A DNA stretch of 64,000 nt from Bacteroidales bacterium (GCA_004557825.1 SFFL01000008.1:27383-91382), one strand, 5' to 3'. Numbered from the stretch's first letter, positions 19,976 through 29,117 are shown. Numbers and translations are program-made. The notes: a model not told the origin generated them from the sequence alone.

Positions 19976-20020
19976 CCGTATGAAACAGTTTTTAACATAC
20001 GGATATACGTTTTTGAAGTT
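19976..20020 (+). terminator. hairpin and T-run after the GH127-GH2 gene
   Basis: TCCGTATG at 19975-19982 pairs with CATACGGA at 19996-20003, followed by an AT-rich stretch with TTTTT. It sits just after the stop codon at 19969, a plausible intrinsic terminator or a processing site before the separate GH2 gene. The rest of the gap up to 20089 is AT-rich and probably carries a promoter, but I see no exact TAnnTTTG. Confidence 0.45.
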
Positions 20021-20089
20021 TTCCTCGTTGTATTAATATTACATTTTTATCTTTTTTATTCTTACAACATCTTTTACCTAAAATTCTCT

Positions 20090-21907
20090 ATGAAAATTCA
20101 AGTTTTAGCCGCGGCCATGCTCCTTTCCGCCACCCTCAGCGCATCGGCATGGAAGCCCGCAGAAGTGAACATTATGACCCCCTGGGGTGAAAACCTCGAC
20201 CCGAAGAATGTTCACCCCGAGTATCCGCGCCCCCAGATGAAACGCGCCGACTGGCAGAACCTCAACGGTCTGTGGCAATACGCCATCACTCCGAAAGACA
20301 GCGCCAAACCGGCTTCCTTCCAGGGCGAGATTCTCGTGCCGTTCGCTCCGCAGTCGGCTCTGTCGGGTGTAGGACGCCCCGTCACAGCCAACGATGCTCT
20401 CTGGTATGAGCGCACCTTCCGCGTGCCCTCAAAATGGCTTAAAGAGCATGTGATGCTCAACTTCGGTGCCGTTGACTGGAAAGCAGAGGTATGGGTCAAC
20501 GACGTAAAAATCGGCGAACACACCGGCGGCTATACCCCCTTCTCACTCGATATCACCAACGCCCTGAAATCAGGCGACAACACCCTCACCGTAAAGGCCT
20601 GGGACCCCGGACAGTCGGTGAAACACCCCATCGGCAAGCAGCACGATGTGCCCGAAATCATCTGGTACACCAACCAGTCGGGTATCTGGCAGACCGTATG
20701 GCTCGAACCGGTGAGCAAGCAGCACATCACCCGTCTGAAACTCACCCCCGACATCGACCGTAAAGTGCTTCGCGTAGAGACCTTTACCACCGAAGCTCCC
20801 GATGCAGTGGTGGTGGCATCGCTCACCAATCTCGACGGCTCCCGCATCACCGGCAAAGCTCTTGCATCGCAGGCAATCGAAATCCCCATGCCCGACAATG
20901 CCGTGCTCTGGTCGCCCGACACCCCACAGCTCTACCCCCTCACCGTGAGCCTGCAGCAGAATGGCAAAACCCTCGATAAAGTCGACTCTTACGCCGCCTT
21001 CCGCAAATTCTCCACAGCACGTCAGCCCGACGGCAATATACGCCTGATGCTCAACAACAAGCCGCTCTTCCAGCTCGGCACCCTCGATCAGGGCTGGTGG
21101 CCCGACGGCCTCTACACCGCTCCCTCCGACGAGGCTCTGAAGTTCGACATCGTCAAGACTAAAGACCTCGGTTTCAATATGATTCGCAAGCACATCAAAG
21201 TGGAGCCCGCCACCTGGTTTGCCCACTGCGACTCTCTGGGTATGATTGTATGGCAGGATATGCCCTCAATCGACACCTTCAGCCCCGTATGGGAAGGCTG
21301 GTGCTACGCTACCAAGCCCGAGCTGCAGTATAACAAATGGGAAAAGGACAACTACCGCAAGGAATGGACCGAGATTATGGACTTCATCTACAACAGCCCT
21401 GCCGTAGGTGTGCTCGTGCCCTTCAACGAAGGCTGGGGCCAGTTTGAGACCGTAGAAACAGCCAATTGGACAAAAGAATACGATCCCACCCGTCTGGTAA
21501 ATCCCGCCAGCGGCGGCAACAACTTTATGGCCGGCGACATCCTCGACTGGCACCACTATCCCGACCCGCTTGTTTACGCCCGCGACCCCGAACGCGCCAA
21601 TGTAGTGGGTGAGTTCGGCGGCCTCGGCCTGGTAGTGCCCGAACACCGCTGGAGCAGCGGTAAAGTATTCGAGTATGTAGGTTTCCCCGACAGCAAGTCA
21701 CTCACCGATGCCTACGTGCTGCAGATGGAGAACCTCCGCAAACTCATCCCATGGTGCGTGACCGGTGCCGTTTATACTCAGACCACCGACGTGGAGAACG
21801 AGCTCAACGGCATTATGACCTACGACCGAAAAATGATGAAACTCGACGAAGACCGTGTTCGCGAAATCAACAAGAGCATCGTTAATTCATTAAACACTGT
21901 AAAATAA
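20090..21907 (+). CDS. GH2 family glycosidase, beta-galactosidase-like
   Basis: Exported glycosidase of 605 aa with signal peptide 'MLLSATLSASA'. Domains in order: jelly-roll sugar-binding domain ('WQNLNGLWQYAI', 'VWVNDVKIGEHTGGYTPFS'), Ig-like domain, TIM barrel with Glu447 in 'VPFNEGWGQ' (acid/base) and Glu508 in 'VVGEFGGLG' (nucleophile). It is shorter than classical LacZ because it lacks the large C-terminal domains; this compact GH2 type is common in Bacteroidales. Beta-galactosidase is the default call, but beta-glucuronidase or alpha-L-arabinopyranosidase activity also occurs in the family. It is the last enzyme gene before the rhamnose operon and separated from the preceding gene by 120 bp with a hairpin. 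Confidence 0.88.
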   Translation: MKIQVLAAAMLLSATLSASAWKPAEVNIMTPWGENLDPKNVHPEYPRPQMKRADWQNLNGLWQYAITPKDSAKPASFQGEILVPFAPQSALSGVGRPVTANDALWYERTFRVPSKWLKEHVMLNFGAVDWKAEVWVNDVKIGEHTGGYTPFSLDITNALKSGDNTLTVKAWDPGQSVKHPIGKQHDVPEIIWYTNQSGIWQTVWLEPVSKQHITRLKLTPDIDRKVLRVETFTTEAPDAVVVASLTNLDGSRITGKALASQAIEIPMPDNAVLWSPDTPQLYPLTVSLQQNGKTLDKVDSYAAFRKFSTARQPDGNIRLMLNNKPLFQLGTLDQGWWPDGLYTAPSDEALKFDIVKTKDLGFNMIRKHIKVEPATWFAHCDSLGMIVWQDMPSIDTFSPVWEGWCYATKPELQYNKWEKDNYRKEWTEIMDFIYNSPAVGVLVPFNEGWGQFETVETANWTKEYDPTRLVNPASGGNNFMAGDILDWHHYPDPLVYARDPERANVVGEFGGLGLVVPEHRWSSGKVFEYVGFPDSKSLTDAYVLQMENLRKLIPWCVTGAVYTQTTDVENELNGIMTYDRKMMKLDEDRVREINKSIVNSLNTVK

Positions 21908-21946
21908 TCTTAACAAAGATTTATTTTTAGACATTCTTTCCACATG

Positions 21947-22030
21947 GGCAGCCGATGACAAATTTGTTTTTCTTAATTTTGGGAGAAGAAACCAAAATCA
22001 CACAGAAAACCAAAATTTCAATCGGCTGCC
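21947..22030 (+). promoter_or_regulatory. putative rhamnose operon control region
   Basis: The 171-bp gap before rhaB is AT-rich and ordered. A perfect inverted repeat GGCAGCCGAT (21947-21956) / ATCGGCTGCC (22021-22030) brackets it. AAACCAAAAT occurs twice, at 21989-21998 and 22007-22016, an 18-bp direct spacing typical of AraC-family sites. TAATTTTG at 21974-21981 fits the Bacteroidota -7 element, with no good -33 TTTG at the right distance, as expected for an activator-dependent promoter. In B. thetaiotaomicron the equivalent operon is activated by RhaR (AraC family). No rhaR gene is in the window, so the link is inference. Confidence 0.45.
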
Positions 22031-22078
22031 AATGTATCGCCGCAGTCAAAAATATATCATTTCATACATAACCATACT

Positions 22079-23491
22079 ATGAATTTTCTTGCATTCGACC
22101 TCGGAGCCACATCAGGGCGCTCGGTTCTTGGCACCCTCAACGGCCAGGGGAAACTCGAAATGAAGGAGCTTACTCGCTTTCCCAACGCTATGATGCCGCT
22201 CGACGGCGGTCTGCACTGGAATATTTACGCACTTTTTGAAGAACTGAAGCGCGGCCTTAAGGAATGTGCCCGCTGCGGCGTGGTGCCCGACTCGGTGGGC
22301 ATCGACACCTGGGGCGTCGACTACGGCTGCGTGGCTCCTGACGGCTCGATTATCTCGCTCCCCTTCGCCTATCGCGACGGGCGCACCGCCGGAGCCGCCG
22401 ACCGCTTCTTCCGCGAAGCTATGCCGGCCTCGGAGCTTTACCGCCGCACCGGCATCCAGCACATGGACTTCAACACCGCATTCCAGCTCTATGAGCACCG
22501 TCGCGATTTCGCACAGAGCCACGCTGCAAAGCTGCTCTTCATCCCCGACCTGCTGAGCTATATGCTCACCGGCGAAGCGGTCACTGAATACACCATCGCC
22601 TCCACAGGCGCCATTGTCGATGCAGCCAAGCGCACACTCGACCTCACCATCCTGCGCGACTGCGGGGCAGAGCCTCGCCAGTTTGCCCGGCTCGTGCAGC
22701 CCGGCCAGCGCATAGGTCTGCTCAAGGAAGAGATTGCCCGCGAGGTTGGCCTGCCGCAGGTGCCCATAGTAGCCGTTGCCGGCCACGACACCGCCTCGGC
22801 CGTAGCCGCCATCCCGGCCACCGATCCCGACTTCGCATACCTGTCGAGCGGCACATGGTCGCTGATGGGCATCGAAACCTCCGCGCCCGTAATCAACTCC
22901 ACCACCGAGAGCCACAACATCACCAACGAAGGGGGTGTGTGCGGCACCATCCGCCTGCTCAAAAATATCACCGGTATGTGGATTCTGGAGCAGTGCCTCA
23001 AGAAATGGAAAGAGGAAGGTAAAACCTACACTTATCCCCAGCTTGTGGAAATGGCCCAGGCCAGCAAGGAGGTATGCACCATCGACCCCGACGACCCCTC
23101 CTTCACCGCGCCGGAGGATATGCCACGCGCTATCGCCGAATACTGCCGCGCCACCGGTCAACCCGTTCCCGAAGACCACGGCCAGTATGTGCGCTCGATC
23201 TTCGGCAGCCTCGCCAAGAAATATGCCAAAGTGCTCGGCGTGTTCATCTCGCTCAGCGACCATCCGGTGAAACGCCTTCACGTAATCGGCGGCGGCTCGC
23301 GCAACGCTTTCCTCAACCAGCTCACCGCCGATGCCATCGGTCTGCCTGTAGTGGCCGGTCCGGCCGAAGCCACCGCCCTTGGCAACATTATGCTCCAGGC
23401 TATGGCAGCCGGTCTTGTGCCCGACTTAGGTGCTATGCGCCGCCTCATCGCTGAGAATGTGCCCACCACCACCTTCAATCCTGCTGTATAA
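22079..23491 (+). CDS. rhaB: rhamnulokinase
   Basis: Phosphorylates L-rhamnulose to L-rhamnulose 1-phosphate with ATP, second step of L-rhamnose breakdown in the cytosol. It is an FGGY-family kinase of 470 aa, normal length: N-terminal 'FLAFDLGATSGRSVLG' ATP-binding loop, 'GIDTWGVDYG', 'AGHDTASAVAAIP', 'YLSSGTWSLMGIE' and 'HVIGGGSRNAFLNQ' of the C-terminal domain are all present. It opens a five-gene operon in the order kinase, isomerase, permease, aldolase, reductase, which is the rhaKIPAO order known from Bacteroides. The 171-bp upstream gap carries ordered repeats that look regulatory. Confidence 0.96.
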   Translation: MNFLAFDLGATSGRSVLGTLNGQGKLEMKELTRFPNAMMPLDGGLHWNIYALFEELKRGLKECARCGVVPDSVGIDTWGVDYGCVAPDGSIISLPFAYRDGRTAGAADRFFREAMPASELYRRTGIQHMDFNTAFQLYEHRRDFAQSHAAKLLFIPDLLSYMLTGEAVTEYTIASTGAIVDAAKRTLDLTILRDCGAEPRQFARLVQPGQRIGLLKEEIAREVGLPQVPIVAVAGHDTASAVAAIPATDPDFAYLSSGTWSLMGIETSAPVINSTTESHNITNEGGVCGTIRLLKNITGMWILEQCLKKWKEEGKTYTYPQLVEMAQASKEVCTIDPDDPSFTAPEDMPRAIAEYCRATGQPVPEDHGQYVRSIFGSLAKKYAKVLGVFISLSDHPVKRLHVIGGGSRNAFLNQLTADAIGLPVVAGPAEATALGNIMLQAMAAGLVPDLGAMRRLIAENVPTTTFNPAV

Positions 23492-23543
23492 ATCCCTCCA
23501 TCATTATATCCATCTGTCTAACCAATCTATCTTACCATAAATT

Positions 23544-24797
23544 ATGAAAAAAGAATCAATCAACAAAGCTTATGAAATAGCCCGCGAGCGCTACGCCGCC
23601 GTAGGAGTAGACACCGAGAAAGTGCTTCAGCAGATGCAGGACTTCCATCTGAGCATGCATTGCTGGCAGGCCGACGACGTGGCCGGTTTTGAGGCTCACG
23701 AAGGTGGCCTGACCGGTGGCATCCAGGTCAACGGCAACTATCCCGGCAAGGCCCGCAATATCGACGAGCTCCGCGCCGACATCCTCGCCGCTATGGCACT
23801 CATCCCCGGCAAGCACCGCCTCAACCTCCACGAGATATACGGCGACTTCCAGGGCAAGGTGGTTGACCGCGACGAAGTGACTCCCGAATACTTCCAGAGC
23901 TGGATTCAGTGGGCCAAGGAGCACGACATCAAGCTCGACTTCAACTCCACTTCCTTCTCGCATCCCAAATCGGGCGACCTCTCGCTGGCCAATCCCGACA
24001 AGGGCATCCGCGATTTCTGGATCGAGCACTCAAAGCGCTGCCGCGAGATTTCGCAGGCCATCGGCGAGGCTCAGCAGGACCCCTGTATTATGAATACCTG
24101 GGTACACGACGGCTCAAAGGACATCACCGTCAACCGCTATCTCTACCGCGAACTGCTCAAGGATTCTCTCGACCAGATTTTCGAGCATAAATACGACTGG
24201 ATGAAGGATACCGTAGAATCGAAGGTCTTCGGCATCGGTCTGGAGAGCTACACCGTAGGCTCCAACGACTTCTACACCGCCTACGCCTCGAAGCGCGATA
24301 TGATGATTACCCTCGACACCGGTCACTTCCACCCCACCGAATCGGTAGCCGACAAGGTGAGCGCCATGCTGCTGTTCGTGCCTGAACTGATGCTCCACGT
24401 AAGCCGCCCCGTGCGCTGGGACTCCGACCACGTAACCATTATGGACGACCCCACTCTCGACCTCTTCTCGGAAATCGTTCGTGCCGGCGCCCTCAACCGC
24501 GTACACTACGGTCTTGACTACTTCGACGGCACCCTCAACCGCACCGGCGCCTATGTAATCGGCAGCCGCGCCGCCCAGAAGTGTATGCTCCGCGCCCTGC
24601 TCGAACCGCTGCCCACACTGCGCGACTACGAGCTGAGCGACAAGAAGTTCCAGCGTCTGGCCCTCCTGGAGGAAGCAAAGGCTCTCCCCTGGAATGCCGT
24701 TTACGACGAATTCTGCCTCCGCAACAACGTGCCCGTAGGCGAATCGCTCATCGCCGCCGTAGAGCAGTATGAAAGCGACGTCACATCCAAGCGATAA
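23544..24797 (+). CDS. rhaA: L-rhamnose isomerase
   Basis: Converts L-rhamnose to L-rhamnulose. The 417-aa protein has the full family pattern: 'YAAVGVDTEKVLQQM', 'SMHCWQADDVAGFE', 'GIQVNGNYPGKARN', 'KLDFNSTSFSHPKS', 'NTWVHDGSKDITVNR', 'LDTGHFHPTESVADK' and 'PVRWDSDHVTIMDD', which include the metal-binding Glu/Asp/His positions. Length is typical. It lies 52 bp after rhaB and 24-30 bp before rhaT. Confidence 0.97.
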   Translation: MKKESINKAYEIARERYAAVGVDTEKVLQQMQDFHLSMHCWQADDVAGFEAHEGGLTGGIQVNGNYPGKARNIDELRADILAAMALIPGKHRLNLHEIYGDFQGKVVDRDEVTPEYFQSWIQWAKEHDIKLDFNSTSFSHPKSGDLSLANPDKGIRDFWIEHSKRCREISQAIGEAQQDPCIMNTWVHDGSKDITVNRYLYRELLKDSLDQIFEHKYDWMKDTVESKVFGIGLESYTVGSNDFYTAYASKRDMMITLDTGHFHPTESVADKVSAMLLFVPELMLHVSRPVRWDSDHVTIMDDPTLDLFSEIVRAGALNRVHYGLDYFDGTLNRTGAYVIGSRAAQKCMLRALLEPLPTLRDYELSDKKFQRLALLEEAKALPWNAVYDEFCLRNNVPVGESLIAAVEQYESDVTSKR

Positions 24798-24827
24798 ATC
24801 ATTGAACCTGCGTAATATACCGTGTCG

Positions 24828-25832
24828 ATGATTCTGCTCGGATTACTTATCATAGCCATAGGAGCCTTCTGCCAGTCGAGCTGCTACGTTCCCATCAACC
24901 GCATCCGCCGGTGGAGCTGGGAGAGCTACTGGATTGTGCAGGGGTTCTTCGCATGGCTCGTTCTGCCGCTGGCCGGTGCCCTCCTGGCCGTACCTGAGGG
25001 ACACTCGCTTATGCAGCTGTTTACAGCCGACCCCCGAGCCACCCTGCTGACAATCTTCTACGGCGTGCTCTGGGGTGTTGGCGGCCTCACCTTCGGCCTG
25101 TCGATGCGTTACCTCGGCGTCGCCCTGGGCCAGTCGATTGCGCTTGGCACCTGCGCCGCCCTCGGCACCATCCTTGCCCCGATTTTCACAGGGCAGGCTT
25201 CCTCCATCACCGCAGCGGTGATTATCGGAGTGATTGTCACTCTGGTTGGTATCGCCATCATCGGTGTGGCCGGCGCTATGAAGGCCAGCACCCTGAGCGA
25301 CGAGGAGAAAAAGAAAGCTGTAAAAGACTTCAACTTCCCCAAAGGGATAGCCGTAGCGCTCCTTGCAGGATTTATGTCGGCCTGCTTCAACATCGGTCTC
25401 TATCAGGGCGCCGAAATCAAGTTTGCCGGTGTCAACCCGATGTTTGAGAGCCTCCCGGCCACATTCCTCGTCACCCTCGGCGGCTTCGTCACCAACGCCA
25501 TCTACTGCTTCTATCAGAACAGCCGCAACCACACATGGAGCGACTATCGCGAAGGGTCGGTATGGCTCAACAACCTTCTGTTCTGCCTGCTTGCCGGCGC
25601 GCTGTGGTACAGCCAGTTCTTCGGCCTTGCACTGGGCAAGGGTTTCCTCACCGAATCCCCCACCCTGTTCACCTTCGCTTTCTGCATTCTGATGGCCCTC
25701 AATGTGGTATTCTCCAATGTCTGGGGCATCATCCTGAAAGAATGGAAAGGTTGCTCGCATAAAACCATCGCCGTGCTTGTAGCCGGTATCGTTATTCTTA
25801 TCGTATCTTCATTCCTACCGCAACTTATATGA
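24828..25832 (+). CDS. rhaT: L-rhamnose/proton symporter RhaT
   Basis: Inner-membrane permease of about 334 aa with ten predicted hydrophobic segments. The N-terminus 'AIGAFCQSSCYVPINRI' and 'SWESYWIVQGFFAWLVLP' are hallmarks of RhaT. It imports the rhamnose released by the upstream glycosidases. I chose the ATG at 24828; a GTG two codons earlier (24822) is also possible. The stop overlaps the start of rhaD by 4 bp (ATGA at 25829), indicating translational coupling. Confidence 0.95.
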   Translation: MILLGLLIIAIGAFCQSSCYVPINRIRRWSWESYWIVQGFFAWLVLPLAGALLAVPEGHSLMQLFTADPRATLLTIFYGVLWGVGGLTFGLSMRYLGVALGQSIALGTCAALGTILAPIFTGQASSITAAVIIGVIVTLVGIAIIGVAGAMKASTLSDEEKKKAVKDFNFPKGIAVALLAGFMSACFNIGLYQGAEIKFAGVNPMFESLPATFLVTLGGFVTNAIYCFYQNSRNHTWSDYREGSVWLNNLLFCLLAGALWYSQFFGLALGKGFLTESPTLFTFAFCILMALNVVFSNVWGIILKEWKGCSHKTIAVLVAGIVILIVSSFLPQLI

Positions 25833-26641
25833 AATCCATATTAGACAACCGCGCCGCACTGGCCAAACAGGTAGCCGATGTGGCCGAAGTAGCAGGCTAT
25901 CTCTGGCAAAAGGGATGGGCCGAACGCAACGGCGGCAACATCACCGTCAACGTCACCGACAACATCGACGACGATGTGAGGGCTATGCCCGCAATCTCTC
26001 CCGCAGTGCCCATCGGTGTGACCCTGCCCAACCTCAAAGGTAAATATTTCTTCTGCAAAGGCACAAACCGCCGTATGCGCGACCTCGCCCGCAACCCTAT
26101 GGAGAACGGCTCGGTAATCCGCATCACCGACGACTGCGCCCACTATGAAATCATTGCCGACAATCCCGTGAAGCCCACCTCGGAGCTTCCCTCCCATCTG
26201 GCCGTACACAATTACCTCATCGGCAAGGGCTCTACCTACAAGGCTTCTCTGCACACCCACCCCATCGAGCTTGTGGCTATGAGCCATAATCCCGAATTCC
26301 TCAAGAAGGATGTGCTCACCCGCATTCTCTGGTCGATGATTCCCGAGACGAAGGCTTTCGCTCCGCGCGGCCTCGGTATGGTGCCCTATATGCTCCCCTC
26401 GTCGGTCGAGCTGGCACAGGCCACCATCAAATCAATCGACGACGACTACGACGTAGTGATGTGGGAAAAGCACGGTGTATTCGCCGTAGAGGAGGATATC
26501 ATCTCGGCATTCGACCAGGTGGACGTGCTCAACAAGAGCGCCAACATATATATGTGCGCCCGCTCGATGGGCTTCGTGCCCGACGGTATGTCCGACGCGC
26601 AGATGCGTGAAATCTCCTCGGTATTCCATCTTCCCAAATAA
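25829..26641 (+). CDS. rhaD: rhamnulose-1-phosphate aldolase
   Basis: Zinc class II aldolase that splits L-rhamnulose 1-phosphate into dihydroxyacetone phosphate and L-lactaldehyde. The 270-aa protein carries 'AERNGGNITVNV' for phosphate binding, 'LHTHPIELVAMS' and 'WEKHGVFAVEED', which supply the zinc-binding histidines of the family. Translation is coupled to rhaT through the 4-bp overlap. The next gene, fucO, disposes of the lactaldehyde. Confidence 0.96.
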   Translation: MKSILDNRAALAKQVADVAEVAGYLWQKGWAERNGGNITVNVTDNIDDDVRAMPAISPAVPIGVTLPNLKGKYFFCKGTNRRMRDLARNPMENGSVIRITDDCAHYEIIADNPVKPTSELPSHLAVHNYLIGKGSTYKASLHTHPIELVAMSHNPEFLKKDVLTRILWSMIPETKAFAPRGLGMVPYMLPSSVELAQATIKSIDDDYDVVMWEKHGVFAVEEDIISAFDQVDVLNKSANIYMCARSMGFVPDGMSDAQMREISSVFHLPK

Positions 26642-26661
26642 TCAAAATCCTTGAATCAACA

Positions 26662-27816
26662 ATGGTAAACCGTTTTATTCTCAACGAGACATCGTTCTTC
26701 GGGCCGGGCGCGCGCCAGGAGCTGCCCGAAGCCATCCGCCGTCTGGGCAAGAGCAAACCCCTCATTGTCACCGACAAGGGTCTGCTGCAATTCGGTGTAG
26801 CCGCTATGGTCACCGACGTGCTCGACAAAGCCGGAATCCCCTACACCATCTTCTCCGACGTGAAGCCCAACCCCACCGTGAGCAACGTCAACGCCGGCAT
26901 CAAGGCTTTCAAAGAGACCGGTGCCGATATGCTCGTAGCCATCGGCGGCGGCTCCTCGATTGACACCGCCAAAGCTGTGGGCATCGTAGTGGCTAACCCT
27001 GAATTTGCCGACATCGTTTCGCTGGAAGGATGCGCCCCCACAAAGCATAAAAGCGTGCCCATCATCGCCCTCCCCACCACCGCCGGCACTGCCGCCGAAA
27101 CCACTATCAACTACGTGATTATCGACGAGCAGAAGCAGAAGAAAATGGTATGCGTCGACCCCAACGACATCCCCGCAGTGGCCATTATCGATGCCGAGCT
27201 GATGTATTCCCTCCCGGCCGGTCTCACCGCAGCCACCGGTATGGACGCCCTCACCCACGCCATCGAAGGCTACATCACCAAAGCCGCCTGGGAGTTGAGC
27301 GATATGTTTGAGATTGAAGCCATCCGCATGATTTCTCGCCATCTGCCCGTGGCCGTCAGCGATCCCCGCAATCCCGAAGGACGCAACGGTATGGCCGTAG
27401 CACAGTATGTAGCCGGTATGGCTTTCTCCAACGTAGGTCTCGGCCTGGTACACGGTATGGCACACCCGCTCGGCTCGCTGTTCGACATTCCCCACGGCGT
27501 GGCCAACGCAGTGCTCCTCCCCACCGTGATGGAGTTCAACAAGCCCTGCTGCGTAGAGAAATATGGTAAAATTGCTGAGGCAATGGGCGTCAATATCTCA
27601 GGTATGACCCCCGACGAAGCCGCCCAGGCTGCCGTCGACGCAGTGAAAGCCCTCTCGGCCCGCGTAGGTATTCCCGCCCGCCTCTCCGATCTGGGCATCA
27701 AGGAGGCCGACGTAGAACCGCTGTCGCTCCAGGCCATCGAGGATGTCTGCACCCCCGGCAATCCCCGCGAAGTCGCCCTCGACGACATCCGCGCTCTCTA
27801 TAGCTCCCTCCTTTGA
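26662..27816 (+). CDS. fucO: lactaldehyde reductase (propanediol oxidoreductase)
   Basis: Iron-dependent group III alcohol dehydrogenase of 384 aa that reduces L-lactaldehyde to L-1,2-propanediol with NADH, regenerating NAD under anaerobic growth. 'AIGGGSSIDTAKAVG' is the nucleotide-binding glycine-rich segment; 'MDALTHAIEGYI' and 'LVHGMAHPLGSLFDIPHG' contain the metal-binding histidines. It is 20 bp after rhaD and closes the operon (rhaO in Bacteroides naming). The presence of this step implies that propanediol is an end product. Confidence 0.95.
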   Translation: MVNRFILNETSFFGPGARQELPEAIRRLGKSKPLIVTDKGLLQFGVAAMVTDVLDKAGIPYTIFSDVKPNPTVSNVNAGIKAFKETGADMLVAIGGGSSIDTAKAVGIVVANPEFADIVSLEGCAPTKHKSVPIIALPTTAGTAAETTINYVIIDEQKQKKMVCVDPNDIPAVAIIDAELMYSLPAGLTAATGMDALTHAIEGYITKAAWELSDMFEIEAIRMISRHLPVAVSDPRNPEGRNGMAVAQYVAGMAFSNVGLGLVHGMAHPLGSLFDIPHGVANAVLLPTVMEFNKPCCVEKYGKIAEAMGVNISGMTPDEAAQAAVDAVKALSARVGIPARLSDLGIKEADVEPLSLQAIEDVCTPGNPREVALDDIRALYSSLL

Positions 27817-27870
27817 TCCCCGAAACAACCACCTGCAGGCGAGTGTGCCAAATTTACGTAAACGGCACCC

Positions 27871-28160
27871 ACTTGTAGGGACACACCCATATAGCTGGAA
27901 ACGTGGGGGTCGGCAGCGCCGACCGTCAGTGTAGCCAGGGGCGCAGCTGCGCGTAGCGCTGCCAGCCCCTGGTATTCAAGATTATATAACGGATATTGCG
28001 CTTCGTAGATGCGCGTCAGGAGCAGTTAGGTCTGACGCGCATCTACGAAGCGCTTCCCGTTGGCGGAAACGAAAAATCCGTGGGTTTGCAGCGCTCCGCG
28101 CAGCTGCACCCACGGCTACACTGACAGCAGGCTACGCCAGCCCCCTCACATTATACTCTT
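27871..28160. repeat. cluster of intergenic palindromes after the rhamnose operon
   Basis: The 417-bp gap 27817-28233 holds no gene but nested inverted repeats. GGTCGGC/GCCGACC forms a hairpin at 27908-27924. GTCAGTGTAGCC (27925-27936) pairs with GGCTACACTGAC (28114-28125). CCAGGGGC/GCCCCTGG pair at 27935-27942 and 27965-27972. A perfect 22-bp inverted repeat occupies 27998-28019 and 28032-28053 with a 12-nt loop. CCGTGGGT/ACCCACGG pair at 28078-28085 and 28108-28115. It starts with GTAGGGACACACC (27875), nearly the same as the repeat at 55306. It looks like a REP-like or miniature mobile element; some hairpins may end rha transcription. Confidence 0.7.
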
Positions 28161-28233
28161 GCGTTTTTTTAAGTGAGGATGGTCCGCGTCAGGAATTTTG
28201 ATACGCTCCTGCGAAGGGCTTTGAAAAGGGGGA

Positions 28234-29055
28234 TTATTTCAGGGAGAAAAGGTCGGCGATGCGGCGCGGGTCCACGCCAAATTTCGCAGCAAGTGCGGCA
28301 TCGGCTTTCGCCGCGGCTTCATCATATTGCAGCAGGTGCATATAAGCGCGGCAGAAATACAGTTCGCCATCCTCCGGATCAAGTTCAAGCCCCTGCCCGA
28401 TATCGTCGGATGCTTCGGCCAAATCCCCTTTCGCCAGCCGCGCCATCGCACGGCCACCAAAGTATTCGGCACGTTTCTCCTTAGCGATTAGCCGATTGTA
28501 ATACGACACCGCCTCTTCATACCTCCCGGCATTGCTGCTGCTTACGGCAAGTATGAGCAGCGTATTGGGGTCGTCGGGACGCAGTTTTACAAGCATTTTG
28601 AGGTCTGCGGCCGCGCCGACAGAATCATTCCGGTTCATCCGCAGATACGCCCGCTCGAAATAAGCGCGATAATTGGCCGAATCCATCTCAATCACTCGGT
28701 CATAGTCGCGTATGGCATCATCGGTACGCCCCATACCGGTAAGCACCTTTGCGCGGTTGACCAGCACCACCGTCGACGCCGGAGCGATAGCGCGAGCCTC
28801 GGAGAGAGTGTGCAGCGCCAGGGAATCCTCCCCGCGATAATATTGAAACATCCCCACATTCGACAGCAGCATCACATTCTGCGGATTCGACGGCTCCAGC
28901 TGCATAGCGGCGCGGAGCAGCTCCTCGGCGCGGTTCCATTCCTGTTTCTGCACAGCCTTGTCGGCCTCCTCCACATAGCGGAGGTATTCCTTTTCATCGG
29001 CAGCGAGCGCCATAGCCGACAGCGCCACAGCAATCGCCAGTAATATCTTTTTCAT
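28234..29055 (-). CDS. exported TPR-repeat protein
   Basis: A 273-aa protein with signal peptide 'MKKILLAIAVALSAMALA' and six to seven tetratricopeptide repeats across the rest ('AEELLRAAMQLEPSNPQNV', 'AIRDYDRVIEMDSANYRAY', 'ASDDIGQGLELDPEDGELY'). TPRs mediate protein-protein contacts; no catalytic part is visible. I set the start at the ATG whose complement is 29053-29055, because it begins a clean signal peptide; an upstream Met (29091) would add 12 residues with no support. The next gene upstream on the same strand is a ferredoxin separated by a terminator-like hairpin, so it is probably transcribed alone. Function unknown. Confidence 0.85.
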   Translation of the reverse strand: MKKILLAIAVALSAMALAADEKEYLRYVEEADKAVQKQEWNRAEELLRAAMQLEPSNPQNVMLLSNVGMFQYYRGEDSLALHTLSEARAIAPASTVVLVNRAKVLTGMGRTDDAIRDYDRVIEMDSANYRAYFERAYLRMNRNDSVGAAADLKMLVKLRPDDPNTLLILAVSSSNAGRYEEAVSYYNRLIAKEKRAEYFGGRAMARLAKGDLAEASDDIGQGLELDPEDGELYFCRAYMHLLQYDEAAAKADAALAAKFGVDPRRIADLFSLK

Positions 29056-29117
29056 TTTATAAAGCTCAAAAAACAGCTTACGAAGACGCACCCGGGGTGC
29101 CTTTCATATTAAAGAAG

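Noticed and set aside
21908..22078. Rhamnose riboswitch or small leader gene
   Set aside because: No riboswitch class for rhamnose is known to me and no small frame with a sensible start is present; protein operator repeats explain it better.
27817..28233. Small RNA or tRNA gene in the gap after fucO
   Set aside because: No cloverleaf or known RNA motif; the structure is explained by nested palindromes.
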